Assembly: GCF_014203325.1 (NCBI RefSeq) | Contig: NZ_JACHIV010000001.1 | Span: 1,799,501-1,863,500 of the forward strand | Direction of reading: 5' to 3' | Origin: Saccharopolyspora gloriosae | GTDB taxonomy: Bacteria; Actinomycetota; Actinomycetes; Mycobacteriales; Pseudonocardiaceae | DNA: 64,000 nucleotides | Shown: positions 55,672 through 64,000 of the stretch, piece after piece | How the letters are laid out: each line of letters begins with the position of its first letter | Position numbering within the stretch: the first letter of the stretch is position 1 | Translations under genes and position numbers: made by a program | The notes under the pieces: generated by a model | Seen by the model: only the letters and a program-made list of their open reading frames with translations | The model's database searches: none | Told to the model about the DNA's origin: nothing

Positions 55672-56895
55672 TCAGTCCACCAGCGCCTGGTAGACGAGCT
55701 GGTGGAGCTGGGAGCGGATCGGGTGGGTCCCGGACGGGATGAGCTGGGTGAAGAACTGCACGGACAGGTCCTCGGCCGGGTCCACCCAGAACGTGGTGCT
55801 GGCCATGCCGCCCCAGGACAGCTCGCCGGGGGTGGACACGACGTGCGAGGCGACCGGGTCCTCGACGACGGCGAAGCCGAGCCCGAAGCCCTTGCCGGCG
55901 TTGGCGACCTCGGAGAACGAGCCGTTTGCGATCTCGTCGAGGTGCGCGCCGCCGGGCAGGTGGTTGCGGCTCATGTAGCGCAGCGTGCGGTCGCTGAGCA
56001 GCCGCACCCCGTCGAGCGCTCCGCCGCCGAGCAGCATGCCGGTGAAGCGGTGGTAGTCGTAGGCGGTGGACACGAGCCCGCCGCCGCCGGACAGCGCCCG
56101 CGGCGCGGCGTCCGGCGGGGAGTTGCGCGGCACGGTGGCCTTGCCCGCGGCGTCCGCCAGGTACAGCGAGGCCAGCCGGTCTTTGTCCTGCGGCGCCACG
56201 GCGAAGGCGGTGTCGGTCATGCCGAGCGGTTCGAAGATGCGCGTGCGGAAGAACTCGTCGAGGCCCATGCCGGAGGCGACCTCGATGACGCGTCCGAGCA
56301 CGTCGGTGGACACCCCGTAGTTCCACGAGCTGCCCGGCTCGAACAGCAGCGGCATCGCCGCGTAGTCGTCGCAGACCGCGGCGAGGTCCTGGTCCGGGGT
56401 GCCGTAGTCGTAGCCGGTGCGCCGGTACAGCTCGTCGACGGGGTGGAGCCGGTTGAAGCCGTAGGTGAGCCCGGCGGTGTGGGTCAGCAGGTGCCAGATC
56501 CGCACCGGCTCGGTCGCGGGCCGGGTCTGCGCGGCGCGGGCCGGGCCACCGGTGTAGACGCGCTGGTCGGCGAAGGACGGGATGAGCGTGCTGACCGGGT
56601 CGGTGAGCTCGAACGCGCCTTCCTCGTAGAGCATCATCGCCGCGACCGAGGTGATCGGCTTCGTCATCGAGTAGATGCGGAAGATCGTGTCGTCCTCGAT
56701 GGGCGCGGCGGTGGCCACGTCGCGGTGGCCGTGGCCGCTGAGGTGCGCGATGTGGCCGCGGCGGGCGATGAGCACCTGCCAGCCGGGGAGCTTGCCGTCG
56801 GCGACGTAGGTGGCGAAGTGGCGGTCGAGGCGCTTGAGGCGTTCCGGGTCGAAGCCCGCTCGGACGGGGTCGGTCTCGATCTGCGACGCGCTCAC
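55672..56895 (-). CDS. Serine hydrolase (beta-lactamase/EstB-like)
   Basis: The 407-residue cytosolic protein has the nucleophile motif IYSMTKPITS (SxxK) and the second-site tyrosine in SSWNYGVSTDVLG. LWHLLTHTAGLTYG-like (RIWHLLTHTAGLTYGF) and SWGGMASTTFWVDPAEDLS are typical of class C-like esterases such as EstB. The substrate is unknown; there is no signal peptide. GTG 56895 follows AGGAGAG. Confidence 0.88.
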   Translation of the reverse strand: MSASQIETDPVRAGFDPERLKRLDRHFATYVADGKLPGWQVLIARRGHIAHLSGHGHRDVATAAPIEDDTIFRIYSMTKPITSVAAMMLYEEGAFELTDPVSTLIPSFADQRVYTGGPARAAQTRPATEPVRIWHLLTHTAGLTYGFNRLHPVDELYRRTGYDYGTPDQDLAAVCDDYAAMPLLFEPGSSWNYGVSTDVLGRVIEVASGMGLDEFFRTRIFEPLGMTDTAFAVAPQDKDRLASLYLADAAGKATVPRNSPPDAAPRALSGGGGLVSTAYDYHRFTGMLLGGGALDGVRLLSDRTLRYMSRNHLPGGAHLDEIANGSFSEVANAGKGFGLGFAVVEDPVASHVVSTPGELSWGGMASTTFWVDPAEDLSVQFFTQLIPSGTHPIRSQLHQLVYQALVD

Positions 56896-57175
56896 TGACT
56901 CTCTCCTCTGCCGGGGCCGTTCACCTTTCTACTCGTCGGTACCGGCGGTGTGCCAGTGTCGGCCGACACGTTCGGTGAACGCCGTTCCGCGCGGCGCGGA
57001 CCGGCCCGGAGCTCGCCACGCGCGGGGTGGACCGGGATCTTCGGCGGATTCGGCGCGGGCGGCGAGCCGCTGATCACCGGGATTCGGTGCCGCCGGGAGA
57101 AACCCGTTGGCACGGCGGCGTTTCCGTTCCGTGACGTGTTCGCGACGGTCGTGGGGAGCGAGTAGCGTCGAACGG
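56896..57175. promoter_or_regulatory. Divergent region with 14-bp palindrome
   Basis: GTGTCGGCCGACAC at 56956-56969 is a perfect palindrome between the esterase-like gene and the MoxR-type ATPase gene, a candidate operator. No coding frame here has a ribosome site. Confidence 0.4.
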
Positions 57176-58579
57176 GTGACGAACTCTCGGACCCCACCTC
57201 CCGGATTGCCCAGCACGGCGGGCGAGCTGCGCGTCAGCGGATACCTGCCGTACGGCGTGAAGGTCGAGGTGCGCCGCAACCTGCTGACCGCGCTGCGCTC
57301 CGGGAATCCCTTGTGGTCGGGCATCGTCGGCTTCGAGCGCACCGTGCTGCCGCAGCTGGAGCGCGCTTTGATCGCCGGCCACGACGTGGTGCTGCTCGGC
57401 GAGCGCGGGCAGGGCAAGACCCGCCTGCTGCGCGGGTTGACCGCGCTGCTCGACGAGTGGACGCCGGTGATCCCCGGCTCCGAACTGGACGAACACCCGC
57501 TGGAACCGATCACGCCGAGCTCGCTGCGCCGCGCGGCCGAGGAGGGCGACGCGCTGCCCGTCGCGTGGCGGCACCGCAACGACCGCTACGTGGAGAAGCT
57601 GGCGACGCCGGACACCGCGGTCGGCGACCTCATCGGCGACGTCGACCCGGTGAAGGTGGCCGAGGGCCGGTCGCTCGGCGACCCGGAGACCATCCACTTC
57701 GGACTGGTGCCGCGGGCGCACCGCGGCATCGTGACCATCAACGAGCTGCCCGACCTGGCCGAGCGGATCCAGGTGGCGCTGCTGAACGTGATGGAGGAGC
57801 GCGACGTCCAGGTCCGCGGCTACAGCCTGCGGCTGCCGCTGGACGTGCTGCTGGTCGCCACCGCCAACCCGGAGGACTACACCAACCGCGGGCGGATCAT
57901 CACGCCGCTCAAGGACCGGTTCGGCGCGGAGATCCGCACGCACTACCCGTTCGACCTCGACGACGAGATCTCGTTGATCCGGCAGGAGGCCCTGCTGGAG
58001 GCCGAGGTGGGCGATCACCTGCTGGAGGTGCTGGCGAGGTTCGTGGGGCACCTGCGGGAGTCCTCGGCGGTGGACCAGCGCTCCGGGGTCTCGGCGCGGT
58101 TCGCCATCGCCGCGGCGGAGACCGTGTCGGCGGCGGCCGTGCACCGCGCGGCGCTTACCGGCGAGGACCCGGCGGTGGCGCGACCGGTGGACCTGGACGC
58201 GGTGCCCGCGGTGCTGCGCGGCAAGCTGGAGTTCGAGGCGGGCGAGGAGGGCAGGGAGGACGAGGTCCTCGGCTACCTGCTGCGCCGCTCGGTCGCCGAC
58301 ACGGCGCGCGGCCTGTTCGCCGGGCTGGACCTGCATTCGCTCGTCGACGCCGTCACCGGCGGTCACCAGGTCGCGACGGGCGAGCGCATCGCGGGTTCCG
58401 ACGTGCTCACCGCGCTGCCGGAACTGCCGGTGCTGCACCAGGTCGCCGAGCGGCTCGACGTGCGCGCCGGTGACCCGCCGGGCCGCATCGCGAGCGCCGT
58501 GGAGCTGGCGCTGGAATCCCTGTACCTGGCGAAGAAGCTCGCCAAGGACACCGACGAACAGCGATCGGTGTACGGCTGA
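57176..58579 (+). CDS. MoxR/ChlI-type AAA+ ATPase
   Basis: The 467-residue ATPase has Walker A LLGERGQGKTRLLRG (residues 75-82), a Walker B-like RGIVTINELPDL, and VLLVATANPEDYTNRGRIITPLKDRFG with the sensor asparagine. It resembles the ATPase half of Mg-chelatase-like pairs; such proteins remodel partner complexes. GTG 57176 starts the conserved part. Its VWA partner follows 60 bases later. Confidence 0.88.
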   Translation: MTNSRTPPPGLPSTAGELRVSGYLPYGVKVEVRRNLLTALRSGNPLWSGIVGFERTVLPQLERALIAGHDVVLLGERGQGKTRLLRGLTALLDEWTPVIPGSELDEHPLEPITPSSLRRAAEEGDALPVAWRHRNDRYVEKLATPDTAVGDLIGDVDPVKVAEGRSLGDPETIHFGLVPRAHRGIVTINELPDLAERIQVALLNVMEERDVQVRGYSLRLPLDVLLVATANPEDYTNRGRIITPLKDRFGAEIRTHYPFDLDDEISLIRQEALLEAEVGDHLLEVLARFVGHLRESSAVDQRSGVSARFAIAAAETVSAAAVHRAALTGEDPAVARPVDLDAVPAVLRGKLEFEAGEEGREDEVLGYLLRRSVADTARGLFAGLDLHSLVDAVTGGHQVATGERIAGSDVLTALPELPVLHQVAERLDVRAGDPPGRIASAVELALESLYLAKKLAKDTDEQRSVYG

Positions 58580-58639
58580 TGACCGCTTGCGGACTCGATC
58601 CCGCCACTCCGTCGCGCAGATGATCCCGGAAGGACGCTG

Positions 58640-60601
58640 ATGACCGGCCGCGCTCGCCGCTACCAGTACGGTGCCTGGCACGGCGGCTCCGATCCGCTGG
58701 AGCCGCCGGTGGACCTGCGTTCCGCGCTGGACCAGATCGGCCGGGACGTGATGGAGGGCGCCTCGCCGCGCTCGGCCTTGGAGGAGCTGCTGCGCACCGG
58801 CACGCGCGGCACCAGCGGTCTCGACGAGCTCACCCGCCGCTTGTGGCAGCGCCGCAGCGAGCTGCAGCGCAGGCACAACCTGGACGGCACGGTGCAGGAG
58901 GTGCGCAGGCTGCTGGACCGCGCCCTCGACCAGGAGCGGCAGGCGCTGGCGGCGGAGGACGGCGAGGACGCCCGGTTCCGCGAGCTGCAGCTGAGCGCGC
59001 TGCCCCCGGACGCGGGCGGTTCGGTGCGCGAGCTCGCCGAGTACGACTGGCGGTCGGGCGAGGCACGGGAGACGTTCGACGAGATCCAGCGGATGCTGGG
59101 CGGCGAACTCCTGGAGCAGCGCTTCGCGGGCATGAAGGACGCGTTGCGCGAGACCACTCCGGAGGACGTCGAGCGGGTGCGCGCGATGCTCGCCGACCTC
59201 TCCGAGCTGCTGGCCGCGCACGCCCGCGGCGACGCGGACGTGCCGCGCCGGTTCGACGAGTTCATGGCCGAGCACGGCGAGTTCTTCCCGGAGAACCCGC
59301 GCGACGTCGACGAGTTGATCGACGCGCTGGCGGCCCGGTCGGCCGCCGCGCAGCGGATGCTGAACTCGATGAGCGAGCAGCAGCGCGCCGAACTGGCGGA
59401 GCTCTCGCAACAGGCGTTCGGCGACCCCCGCATCGGCGAGGCGCTCAGCCGGATGGACCAGCAGCTGCGGTCGCTGCGGCCCGGCGAGGACTGGTCGGGC
59501 CGCGGCCGGTTCCGCGGTGATCAGCCGATGGGCCTGGCGGAGGCGACGGAGGCGATGGCCGAGCTCGGTGAGCTGGAGCAGCTCGCCGAGCAGCTGGGCC
59601 AGTCATATCCGGGTGCGAGCCTGCAAGACATCGACCTGGAGGCGTTGGAGCGGCAGCTCGGCGAGCGGGCCGTGGTGGACGCGCAGCGGCTCGCCGACAT
59701 CGAGAAACAACTGCGGCAGCAGGGCCTGCTGCAACGCGGTGCCGACGGGAACCTCCAGCTGAGCCCGCGGGCGATGCGCAGGCTGGGGGAGACCGCGCTG
59801 CAGTCCGTGATCTCCCAGCTGCGTTCTCGCAAAGGCGAACGCGACACCGACCGGGCGGGCGCCGCAGGGGAGCTGACCGGCACGACCCGGCCCTGGGCGT
59901 ACGGCGACACCGAACCGTGGGACGCGGGCCGCACGGTGCGCAACGCGGTGCTGCGGCGAGCGGCGGGCGGCCCGTCGGCGCCCCGGCTGGACATCGAGGA
60001 CCTGGAGGTCGCTGAGACCGAGCAGCGCTCCCGCGCGGCCGTGGCGCTGTGCGTGGACACCTCCTGGTCGATGGTGCAGGACGGCCGCTGGGTACCGATG
60101 AAGCGCACCGCGCTGGCGCTGCACCACCTGGTGGCCACCCGCTACCGCTCGGACGCGTTGCAGCTGGTCACCTTCGGGCGCCACGCGTCCACCGTGGACG
60201 TCGGCGAGCTGGCGGCGCTGGAGGGAACCTGGGAGCAGGGCACCAATCTGCACCACGCGCTGCTGCTGGCGGGGCGCCACGTGCGGCGGCACCCGGATGC
60301 ACAGCCGGTGGTGCTCGTCGTCACCGACGGCGAACCGACGGCGCACCTGGAAACCGACGGCGAAGCGGTGTTCCAGTACCCGCCGACCCCGCGCACCCTC
60401 GGCGTCACGCTGTCCGAAGTGGACTCGCTGCACCGGCTGGGCGCCACCCTGAGCGTGTTCATGCTCGGCGACGATCCGCGCCTGGAGGCGTTCGTCGACA
60501 TCGTCGCCCGCCGCGGCGGCGGCCGAGTCGTCGCCCCCAGCGCCGACGGCCTCGGCGCCGCAGTCGTCGGCGACTACCTCCGCACCAAACGCCGCCGGTG
60601 A
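58640..60601 (+). CDS. VWA-domain protein, partner of the MoxR ATPase
   Basis: The 653-residue protein is helical and highly charged for the first 400 residues, with heptad-like stretches such as LEQLAEQLGQSYPGASLQDI. The C-terminal VWA domain has the MIDAS residues DTSWSM (about 473-478), the Thr of GTNLHHALLLAG and VLVVTDGEPTAHL. The pair resembles BchI/BchD-like or CbbQ/CbbO modules. ATG 58640 follows GGAAGGA. Confidence 0.87.
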   Translation: MTGRARRYQYGAWHGGSDPLEPPVDLRSALDQIGRDVMEGASPRSALEELLRTGTRGTSGLDELTRRLWQRRSELQRRHNLDGTVQEVRRLLDRALDQERQALAAEDGEDARFRELQLSALPPDAGGSVRELAEYDWRSGEARETFDEIQRMLGGELLEQRFAGMKDALRETTPEDVERVRAMLADLSELLAAHARGDADVPRRFDEFMAEHGEFFPENPRDVDELIDALAARSAAAQRMLNSMSEQQRAELAELSQQAFGDPRIGEALSRMDQQLRSLRPGEDWSGRGRFRGDQPMGLAEATEAMAELGELEQLAEQLGQSYPGASLQDIDLEALERQLGERAVVDAQRLADIEKQLRQQGLLQRGADGNLQLSPRAMRRLGETALQSVISQLRSRKGERDTDRAGAAGELTGTTRPWAYGDTEPWDAGRTVRNAVLRRAAGGPSAPRLDIEDLEVAETEQRSRAAVALCVDTSWSMVQDGRWVPMKRTALALHHLVATRYRSDALQLVTFGRHASTVDVGELAALEGTWEQGTNLHHALLLAGRHVRRHPDAQPVVLVVTDGEPTAHLETDGEAVFQYPPTPRTLGVTLSEVDSLHRLGATLSVFMLGDDPRLEAFVDIVARRGGGRVVAPSADGLGAAVVGDYLRTKRRR

Positions 60602-60905
60602 CGTCCGGGCGAGAGCCCAGGTCTTCGACGGATCGAGGCGGGCGCGGAATCCGGTCCGCGTTGCCGGGGGCCATGTCGATCCGGCTGAACCAGCCGGCGT
60701 TCGCGCGGGCGTGTGACCACCGTTTCTGGGCCGTGGCTTCGGGCGGTTCCGGCCCCGGCGAATTCGAGCTGTCGAAGCCGGTCGAGAAGTAGAGATCGTG
60801 GATGAATCCCGGTGCGCCTTCGAACTGAAAGAAGATGCCGGAGCCGTCGCGAACCGATGCCGGGGCGACGTTGTCGAAGAAGCAGGAATTCCCCGCAGCG
60901 GGCAC
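60459..60905 (-). other. Antisense frame, possible gene fragment (weak)
   Basis: From GTG 60905 on the minus strand the first 100 codons read a plausible protein (GIFFQFEGAPGFIHDLYFST, then RWSHARANAGWFSRIDMAP) with high GC at third positions. The frame then runs into the 3' end of the VWA gene, where it becomes basic low-complexity shadow. There is no ribosome site. It may be a truncated gene or chance. The rest of the gap to 61104 holds nothing recognised. Confidence 0.25.
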
Positions 60906-61104
60906 CGGCGACTTCGCGTCCCGGTGACCAGCAACCGGCCACCACCGGTGGAGGCATTCGGTCGAATCAGGGTCGTATCGGTAGCGTCGCGTCGTTTCTT
61001 GTGCGGGTGTTGCGGCGGTCCGCCCTCCGAGCGATTTCCTCAGCGGTCCGCGATGAGGTTTTCCTGCGTTGGGCCACCGAGTCGCTCGTATTCCGAACGA
61101 CGGT

Positions 61105-61776
61105 TCATCCGGACAGCAGTGCGTTCGCGCGTTCCACGGCGGCGGACAGGGTGGTGGTGATGGGGACGTCCCGGCCGGTGAAGTGGTCCAGGGCGTGCAG
61201 GGCCGTCGGGCCGGAGTGGTAGATGACGCAGTGGGCGCCGACGGCCGCGGCGGTCTCGGTGTCGTCGACGGTGTCGCCGATGAGCACGACCTCGCGGGGA
61301 TCGGGGGAGCCCAGTGCCGCCAAGTGGCGTTCGATGTGCGCGGCCTTGGTGTCGGGGGCGGCTCCGGTTCGTCCCTGGACGTGGCGGAAGGAGCTCTCGA
61401 TCCCGGCTCTCCGCACCGCGGGCAGCAGCACGTCGTGCGGGCACATCGACAGCAGCGACTGCGTGCCGCCCGCGCCCGTCCACGCGGCGAGGGTGAAGCG
61501 GGCGTCCTCGGCGAGCGGCACGTGCGGTAGCGCGAGGTCGTAGCACTCGTCGAACTTCCGCAGCACCGCCGCCAGTTCGTCGGGGGAGAGGGCGCGGCCC
61601 GCGAGCCGGTCGCAGAACGCCGAGATGGGCCGGGTGAAGTGCCGCTGGTGGTCCTCGCGGGTCACCCGGTGCCCGGCGTCGGCGAAGGCCGCCGCGACGG
61701 AATCGATCACGACCTGTCCGTCGTCGAGCAGCGTGCCGTTCCAGTCCCACACGATGTGCCCGCTGAACTCCGCCAT
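61105..61776 (-). CDS. HAD family hydrolase
   Basis: The 223-residue protein has the nucleophile motif WDWNGTLLDD, the lysine in APDTKAAHIERHL and the metal-binding VLIGDTVDDTETAAAVG, the three HAD motifs. The order resembles phosphoglycolate phosphatase-type enzymes, but the substrate is unknown. ATG 61776 has GGGGAG upstream, so the frame extending to 61977 is not used. Confidence 0.88.
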   Translation of the reverse strand: MAEFSGHIVWDWNGTLLDDGQVVIDSVAAAFADAGHRVTREDHQRHFTRPISAFCDRLAGRALSPDELAAVLRKFDECYDLALPHVPLAEDARFTLAAWTGAGGTQSLLSMCPHDVLLPAVRRAGIESSFRHVQGRTGAAPDTKAAHIERHLAALGSPDPREVVLIGDTVDDTETAAAVGAHCVIYHSGPTALHALDHFTGRDVPITTTLSAAVERANALLSG

Positions 61777-62101
61777 CGGCGCTCCCCTCGAACCGTCGTA
61801 CCGGTTCCGAGCCGCCGCGCGGGGAGCGACCATCCGCCTTGCCGCGGAACGGTTCGGATCCAGCACCGACCCTGCCCGTCGAGAGCTCGTCATGATCTCG
61901 GACCGAGGCGTGTCATCCGGCTGCGATCCGAAGATCACCCGAGCAGAGCACCGACGGCCACAGCGAGTGCGCAGCACGCCGGCGAGCGGCAGGAATCCGG
62001 TCGCGCGAACGGGAATCAGGCAGTGCTCGACGACCCGGCACCGTCCTGCCCGCGGTGAAATCGCTGCGCGGCGAACCCCTCAGCGTGGCGGCCGTCGGCG
62101 A
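61777..62101. other. Intergenic, nothing recognised
   Basis: About 325 bases upstream of the HAD gene without a supportable gene or site. Confidence 0.4.
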
Positions 62102-62188
62102 GTTCTCAGCGGTTCCCCGCAAGGATGGCGATGCCCGGCGGCGGAGCCACCCGGAGATCGGTCTCGTGGCGAGAGGTTCCGCTACCGG
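62102..62188 (-). repeat. Degraded full-length copy of the dispersed element
   Basis: Read on the minus strand it has GGTAGCGGAACCTC at the left, GTGGCTCCGCC in the centre and CTGAGAAC at the right, in the order of the intact copies. The 17-bp stem is lost. It starts 20 bases behind the stop of the DUF2637 gene, sense to it. Confidence 0.55.
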
Positions 62189-62207
62189 GCCACCTCGCGG
62201 AAACGGG

Positions 62208-63800
62208 TCAGCTCTTCGCTGCACCGACCAGGTCGGCCGGGTCCTGGGCCTGTTCCTGGGCCATGGACTTGCGGACCGCGTTGATCTGGCGGCGGCCCCA
62301 GCTCTCGGACAGGCCGTAGCGCCTGCCGAGCTCGGCGGGTTTGACCGGCTGGTCGGCTTCGACGGACTTGCGGTAGTCGGCGCGGGCCGCGGAGCGCTTT
62401 TCCCGGTCGCTCATCGGGCCGTCGGGAACCGGTGCCAGGGTCAGCGTCTGCTCGGAGTCGCTGACGGCGTCCTTGGCGGCGCGCTTGTCCGCCTCGCCGC
62501 CGGTCCGGGAGTTCGCGGCCTTCGCCGCGGTCTCGTCCTTCGCGGGAGCCTCCGGCTCGGACGAGGTGTTCGCCTTCGCGGCGGTCCCGTCCTCGGACGG
62601 AGCGGACTTCGCGTCGGCAGCGAACTTGGGCAGCTCGAGCGTCACGGTCGCCTCGTCCGCACCGTGCGCGGTGGTCCGGGCGTTCTTGCCGCCCTTGGCG
62701 GCTTTCGCCCCCGAACTCTTCGCGGTGCTCTTCGCGGCGACCGGTGCGGTGGCCGGTTCGTCCGGCTCGGACGCCGTCGCGGCGGACTCGGTCTCGGTCC
62801 GCGCGGTCTCGTCGCGGTCCGCGTCAGCGGTGTCCTCAGTGGACGCACCGGTTCGGGCGGACACGGTACTGGTCGCGGTGGCGGCGGCGCTGGCTCCGAC
62901 CTTCTCGCGCACGGGACGCGGGACGGACTCGGTCTTCGGTTCCTCGGCGGGAGCCGCGGCGGTGGCGGCGGAAGCGGTCACCTCAGGGCCATCGGCGGGC
63001 CGGGACACGGCCGCCGTCGGCGCCGCGTCCTCGGCGCGGGGGCCGTTCGCGGCGGCGGTGCCCTCCGGTGCCTCCGGCCGAGCCGGGGCGGGGATGACGA
63101 GGTCCGCGTTGGCGCGCTCGTTGGCGTGCTGCTCCTCCTCGGCGCGGGCAGCGGCCTTGAGCGCGGCGGCGCGGCGGGTGCCGGGCGGGGCGAGCGTGCC
63201 GAGGCCGGCGATCTCCTCGACGGGGATGTCGATGACCTGCTTGCGGAACGCCTCGCTCGTGCTGCGGCGGTCCACCATCCAGCGCAGCACCAGCAGGCCC
63301 GGCCGCAGCCGGAAGCCGCGCATGCCGTGCTTGGCCTCGTAGTCCGCGCGCAGCTCCAGCAGCACCACGTCGAACACCGCGACGGCCGCGATGGGCAGCC
63401 CGGCCGCGACGATCTGCGCCTCGTGGCTCGGCTGGTGGATCCAGTTGATCCAGGAGCTGACGCCGGTGAACGCCCACATCAGGATCCGGCCGCGCACCGC
63501 GGAGCGGCCGTTGATCGACGAGCGGTAGGTCATCAGCGTGCACGCGAACGCGGCGCCGTCGAAGGTGGCGGGCACCAGCCACGCCGACCAGTAGGTGAAC
63601 CCGGCCATCGATTGCATGCCGTACTCGTGCAGGCCGACGAAGCTCGCGCCCCAGCCCATCACGGCGGCCATCGCGACGAAGATCAGTGCGGCGATGGACA
63701 GCGAACGGCTGCCCCGATCGCTCGATGCGCCGGGATACCCGTCCGCGCTCATTTCCGGGCTGCTGATCGGGCGCTCGCTGCTCTTGGCGGCGTCATGCAC
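62208..63800 (-). CDS. DUF2637 membrane protein with long disordered linker and C-terminal HTH
   Basis: The 530-residue protein has four hydrophobic segments in the first 170 residues (ALIFVAMAAVMGWGASFVG, SAWLVPATFDGAAFACTLM, ILMWAFTGVSSWINWI, AAGLPIAAVAVFDVVLLEL), the DUF2637/SpdA-like pattern of conjugative-element proteins. A 280-residue Ala/Thr/Glu-rich linker follows, then KPAELGRRYGLSESWGRRQINAVR, a helix-turn-helix. GTG 63800 has GGAGG upstream; the frame to 63830 is not needed. Confidence 0.75.
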   Translation of the reverse strand: MHDAAKSSERPISSPEMSADGYPGASSDRGSRSLSIAALIFVAMAAVMGWGASFVGLHEYGMQSMAGFTYWSAWLVPATFDGAAFACTLMTYRSSINGRSAVRGRILMWAFTGVSSWINWIHQPSHEAQIVAAGLPIAAVAVFDVVLLELRADYEAKHGMRGFRLRPGLLVLRWMVDRRSTSEAFRKQVIDIPVEEIAGLGTLAPPGTRRAAALKAAARAEEEQHANERANADLVIPAPARPEAPEGTAAANGPRAEDAAPTAAVSRPADGPEVTASAATAAAPAEEPKTESVPRPVREKVGASAAATATSTVSARTGASTEDTADADRDETARTETESAATASEPDEPATAPVAAKSTAKSSGAKAAKGGKNARTTAHGADEATVTLELPKFAADAKSAPSEDGTAAKANTSSEPEAPAKDETAAKAANSRTGGEADKRAAKDAVSDSEQTLTLAPVPDGPMSDREKRSAARADYRKSVEADQPVKPAELGRRYGLSESWGRRQINAVRKSMAQEQAQDPADLVGAAKS

Positions 63801-64000
63801 GGGGGTTCCTCCAGGTTCGCGTGACAGCACGCTCGGCAGTGCCGGATAGTAACTTGACCATCACCTGGACGAATGACCGGCCGGTGTTTCTGTGCTAGGA
63901 ACCGGCCCGGTATGGATGCATTGTGCAATTTCGACCATCCAATTGCGACGGTCCGTGCACGATGTGATCACCTTCCGGGAGCGAAACTCGCGATCACCTC
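63801..64000. promoter_or_regulatory. Upstream region of the DUF2637 gene
   Basis: About 200 comparatively AT-rich bases to the end of the window, likely holding its promoter; no boxes could be fixed. Confidence 0.35.

Noticed and set aside
56950-57165. 71-codon frame in the divergent region before the MoxR gene
   Set aside because: No ribosome site, and the 14-bp palindrome lies inside it; better read as regulatory DNA.

Overview
The window is high-GC (about 70% or more) DNA with dense gene packing, many GTG starts and repeated 4-base GTGA/ATGA stop/start overlaps. It looks like the chromosome of an actinomycete, most likely a Pseudonocardiaceae-type bacterium. The taxon is inferred from OpcA, MptB, the DUF3090/SCO1664 pair, an acVLRF1 protein and gene order; no marker gene fixes it. 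From memory, the stretch from pgl to sufT, then ABC-F, a small HTH gene and an enoyl-CoA hydratase, follows the order of the Mycobacterium tuberculosis Rv1445c-Rv1473A neighbourhood, with extra genes inserted here. I saw no rRNA, tRNA, CRISPR array, transposase or prophage.

Left part (0.2-11 kb): an RraA-family protein, an APH-like phosphotransferase and a flavin split-barrel protein precede a minus-strand central-carbon operon, tkt-tal-pgi-zwf-opcA-pgl. It supplies the non-oxidative and oxidative pentose phosphate pathway. A nested hairpin lies between tal and pgi, and a 13-bp-stem terminator follows pgl.

Middle-left (11-31.7 kb): ctaB (heme O synthase), preceded by a 33-aa leader ORF, lies divergent from tkt, and ctaA (heme A synthase) is 5 kb away. 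Between and after them are a DUF2157 protein, a quinone oxidoreductase, an ATP-grasp enzyme, a MarR/GbsR regulator, an ABC exporter and MptB. The Fe-S assembly operon sufR-B-D-C-S-U-T follows, with a palindrome just upstream. Next is a protein with degenerate EAL, CBS-like and GGDEF domains.

Middle-right (31.8-43 kb): an orphan lycopene-cyclase-like flavoprotein, a dGTPase and an MHS-family transporter are followed by a group that looks like a translation-stress cluster. This has a Vms1-like peptidyl-tRNA hydrolase (acVLRF1) and an ABC-F ATPase. A short leader ORF and an attenuator-like terminator precede the ABC-F gene. A small HTH protein, an enoyl-CoA hydratase, a divergent SIS/TetR pair and an orphan Imm1-like protein come next.

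Right part (43-64 kb): a complete peptide ABC importer in one operon, a uridine-kinase-like protein without the P-loop lysine, an LD-carboxypeptidase, DUF3090-SCO1664, an SDR, and an AraC/aldo-keto reductase pair with visibly lower third-position GC. A serine hydrolase, a MoxR-type ATPase with a VWA partner, a HAD phosphatase and a long DUF2637 protein with a C-terminal HTH follow.

The most unusual signal is a dispersed hairpin element. Four good copies lie directly behind plus-strand stop codons (13.6, 16.9, 29.5 and 42.9 kb). Three degraded relatives lie on the minus strand behind minus-strand genes (13.95, 48.64 and 62.1 kb). The flanks are nearly identical, but the middle of the 17-bp stem differs between copies and stays paired through compensatory changes. 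That indicates selection on the folded structure.
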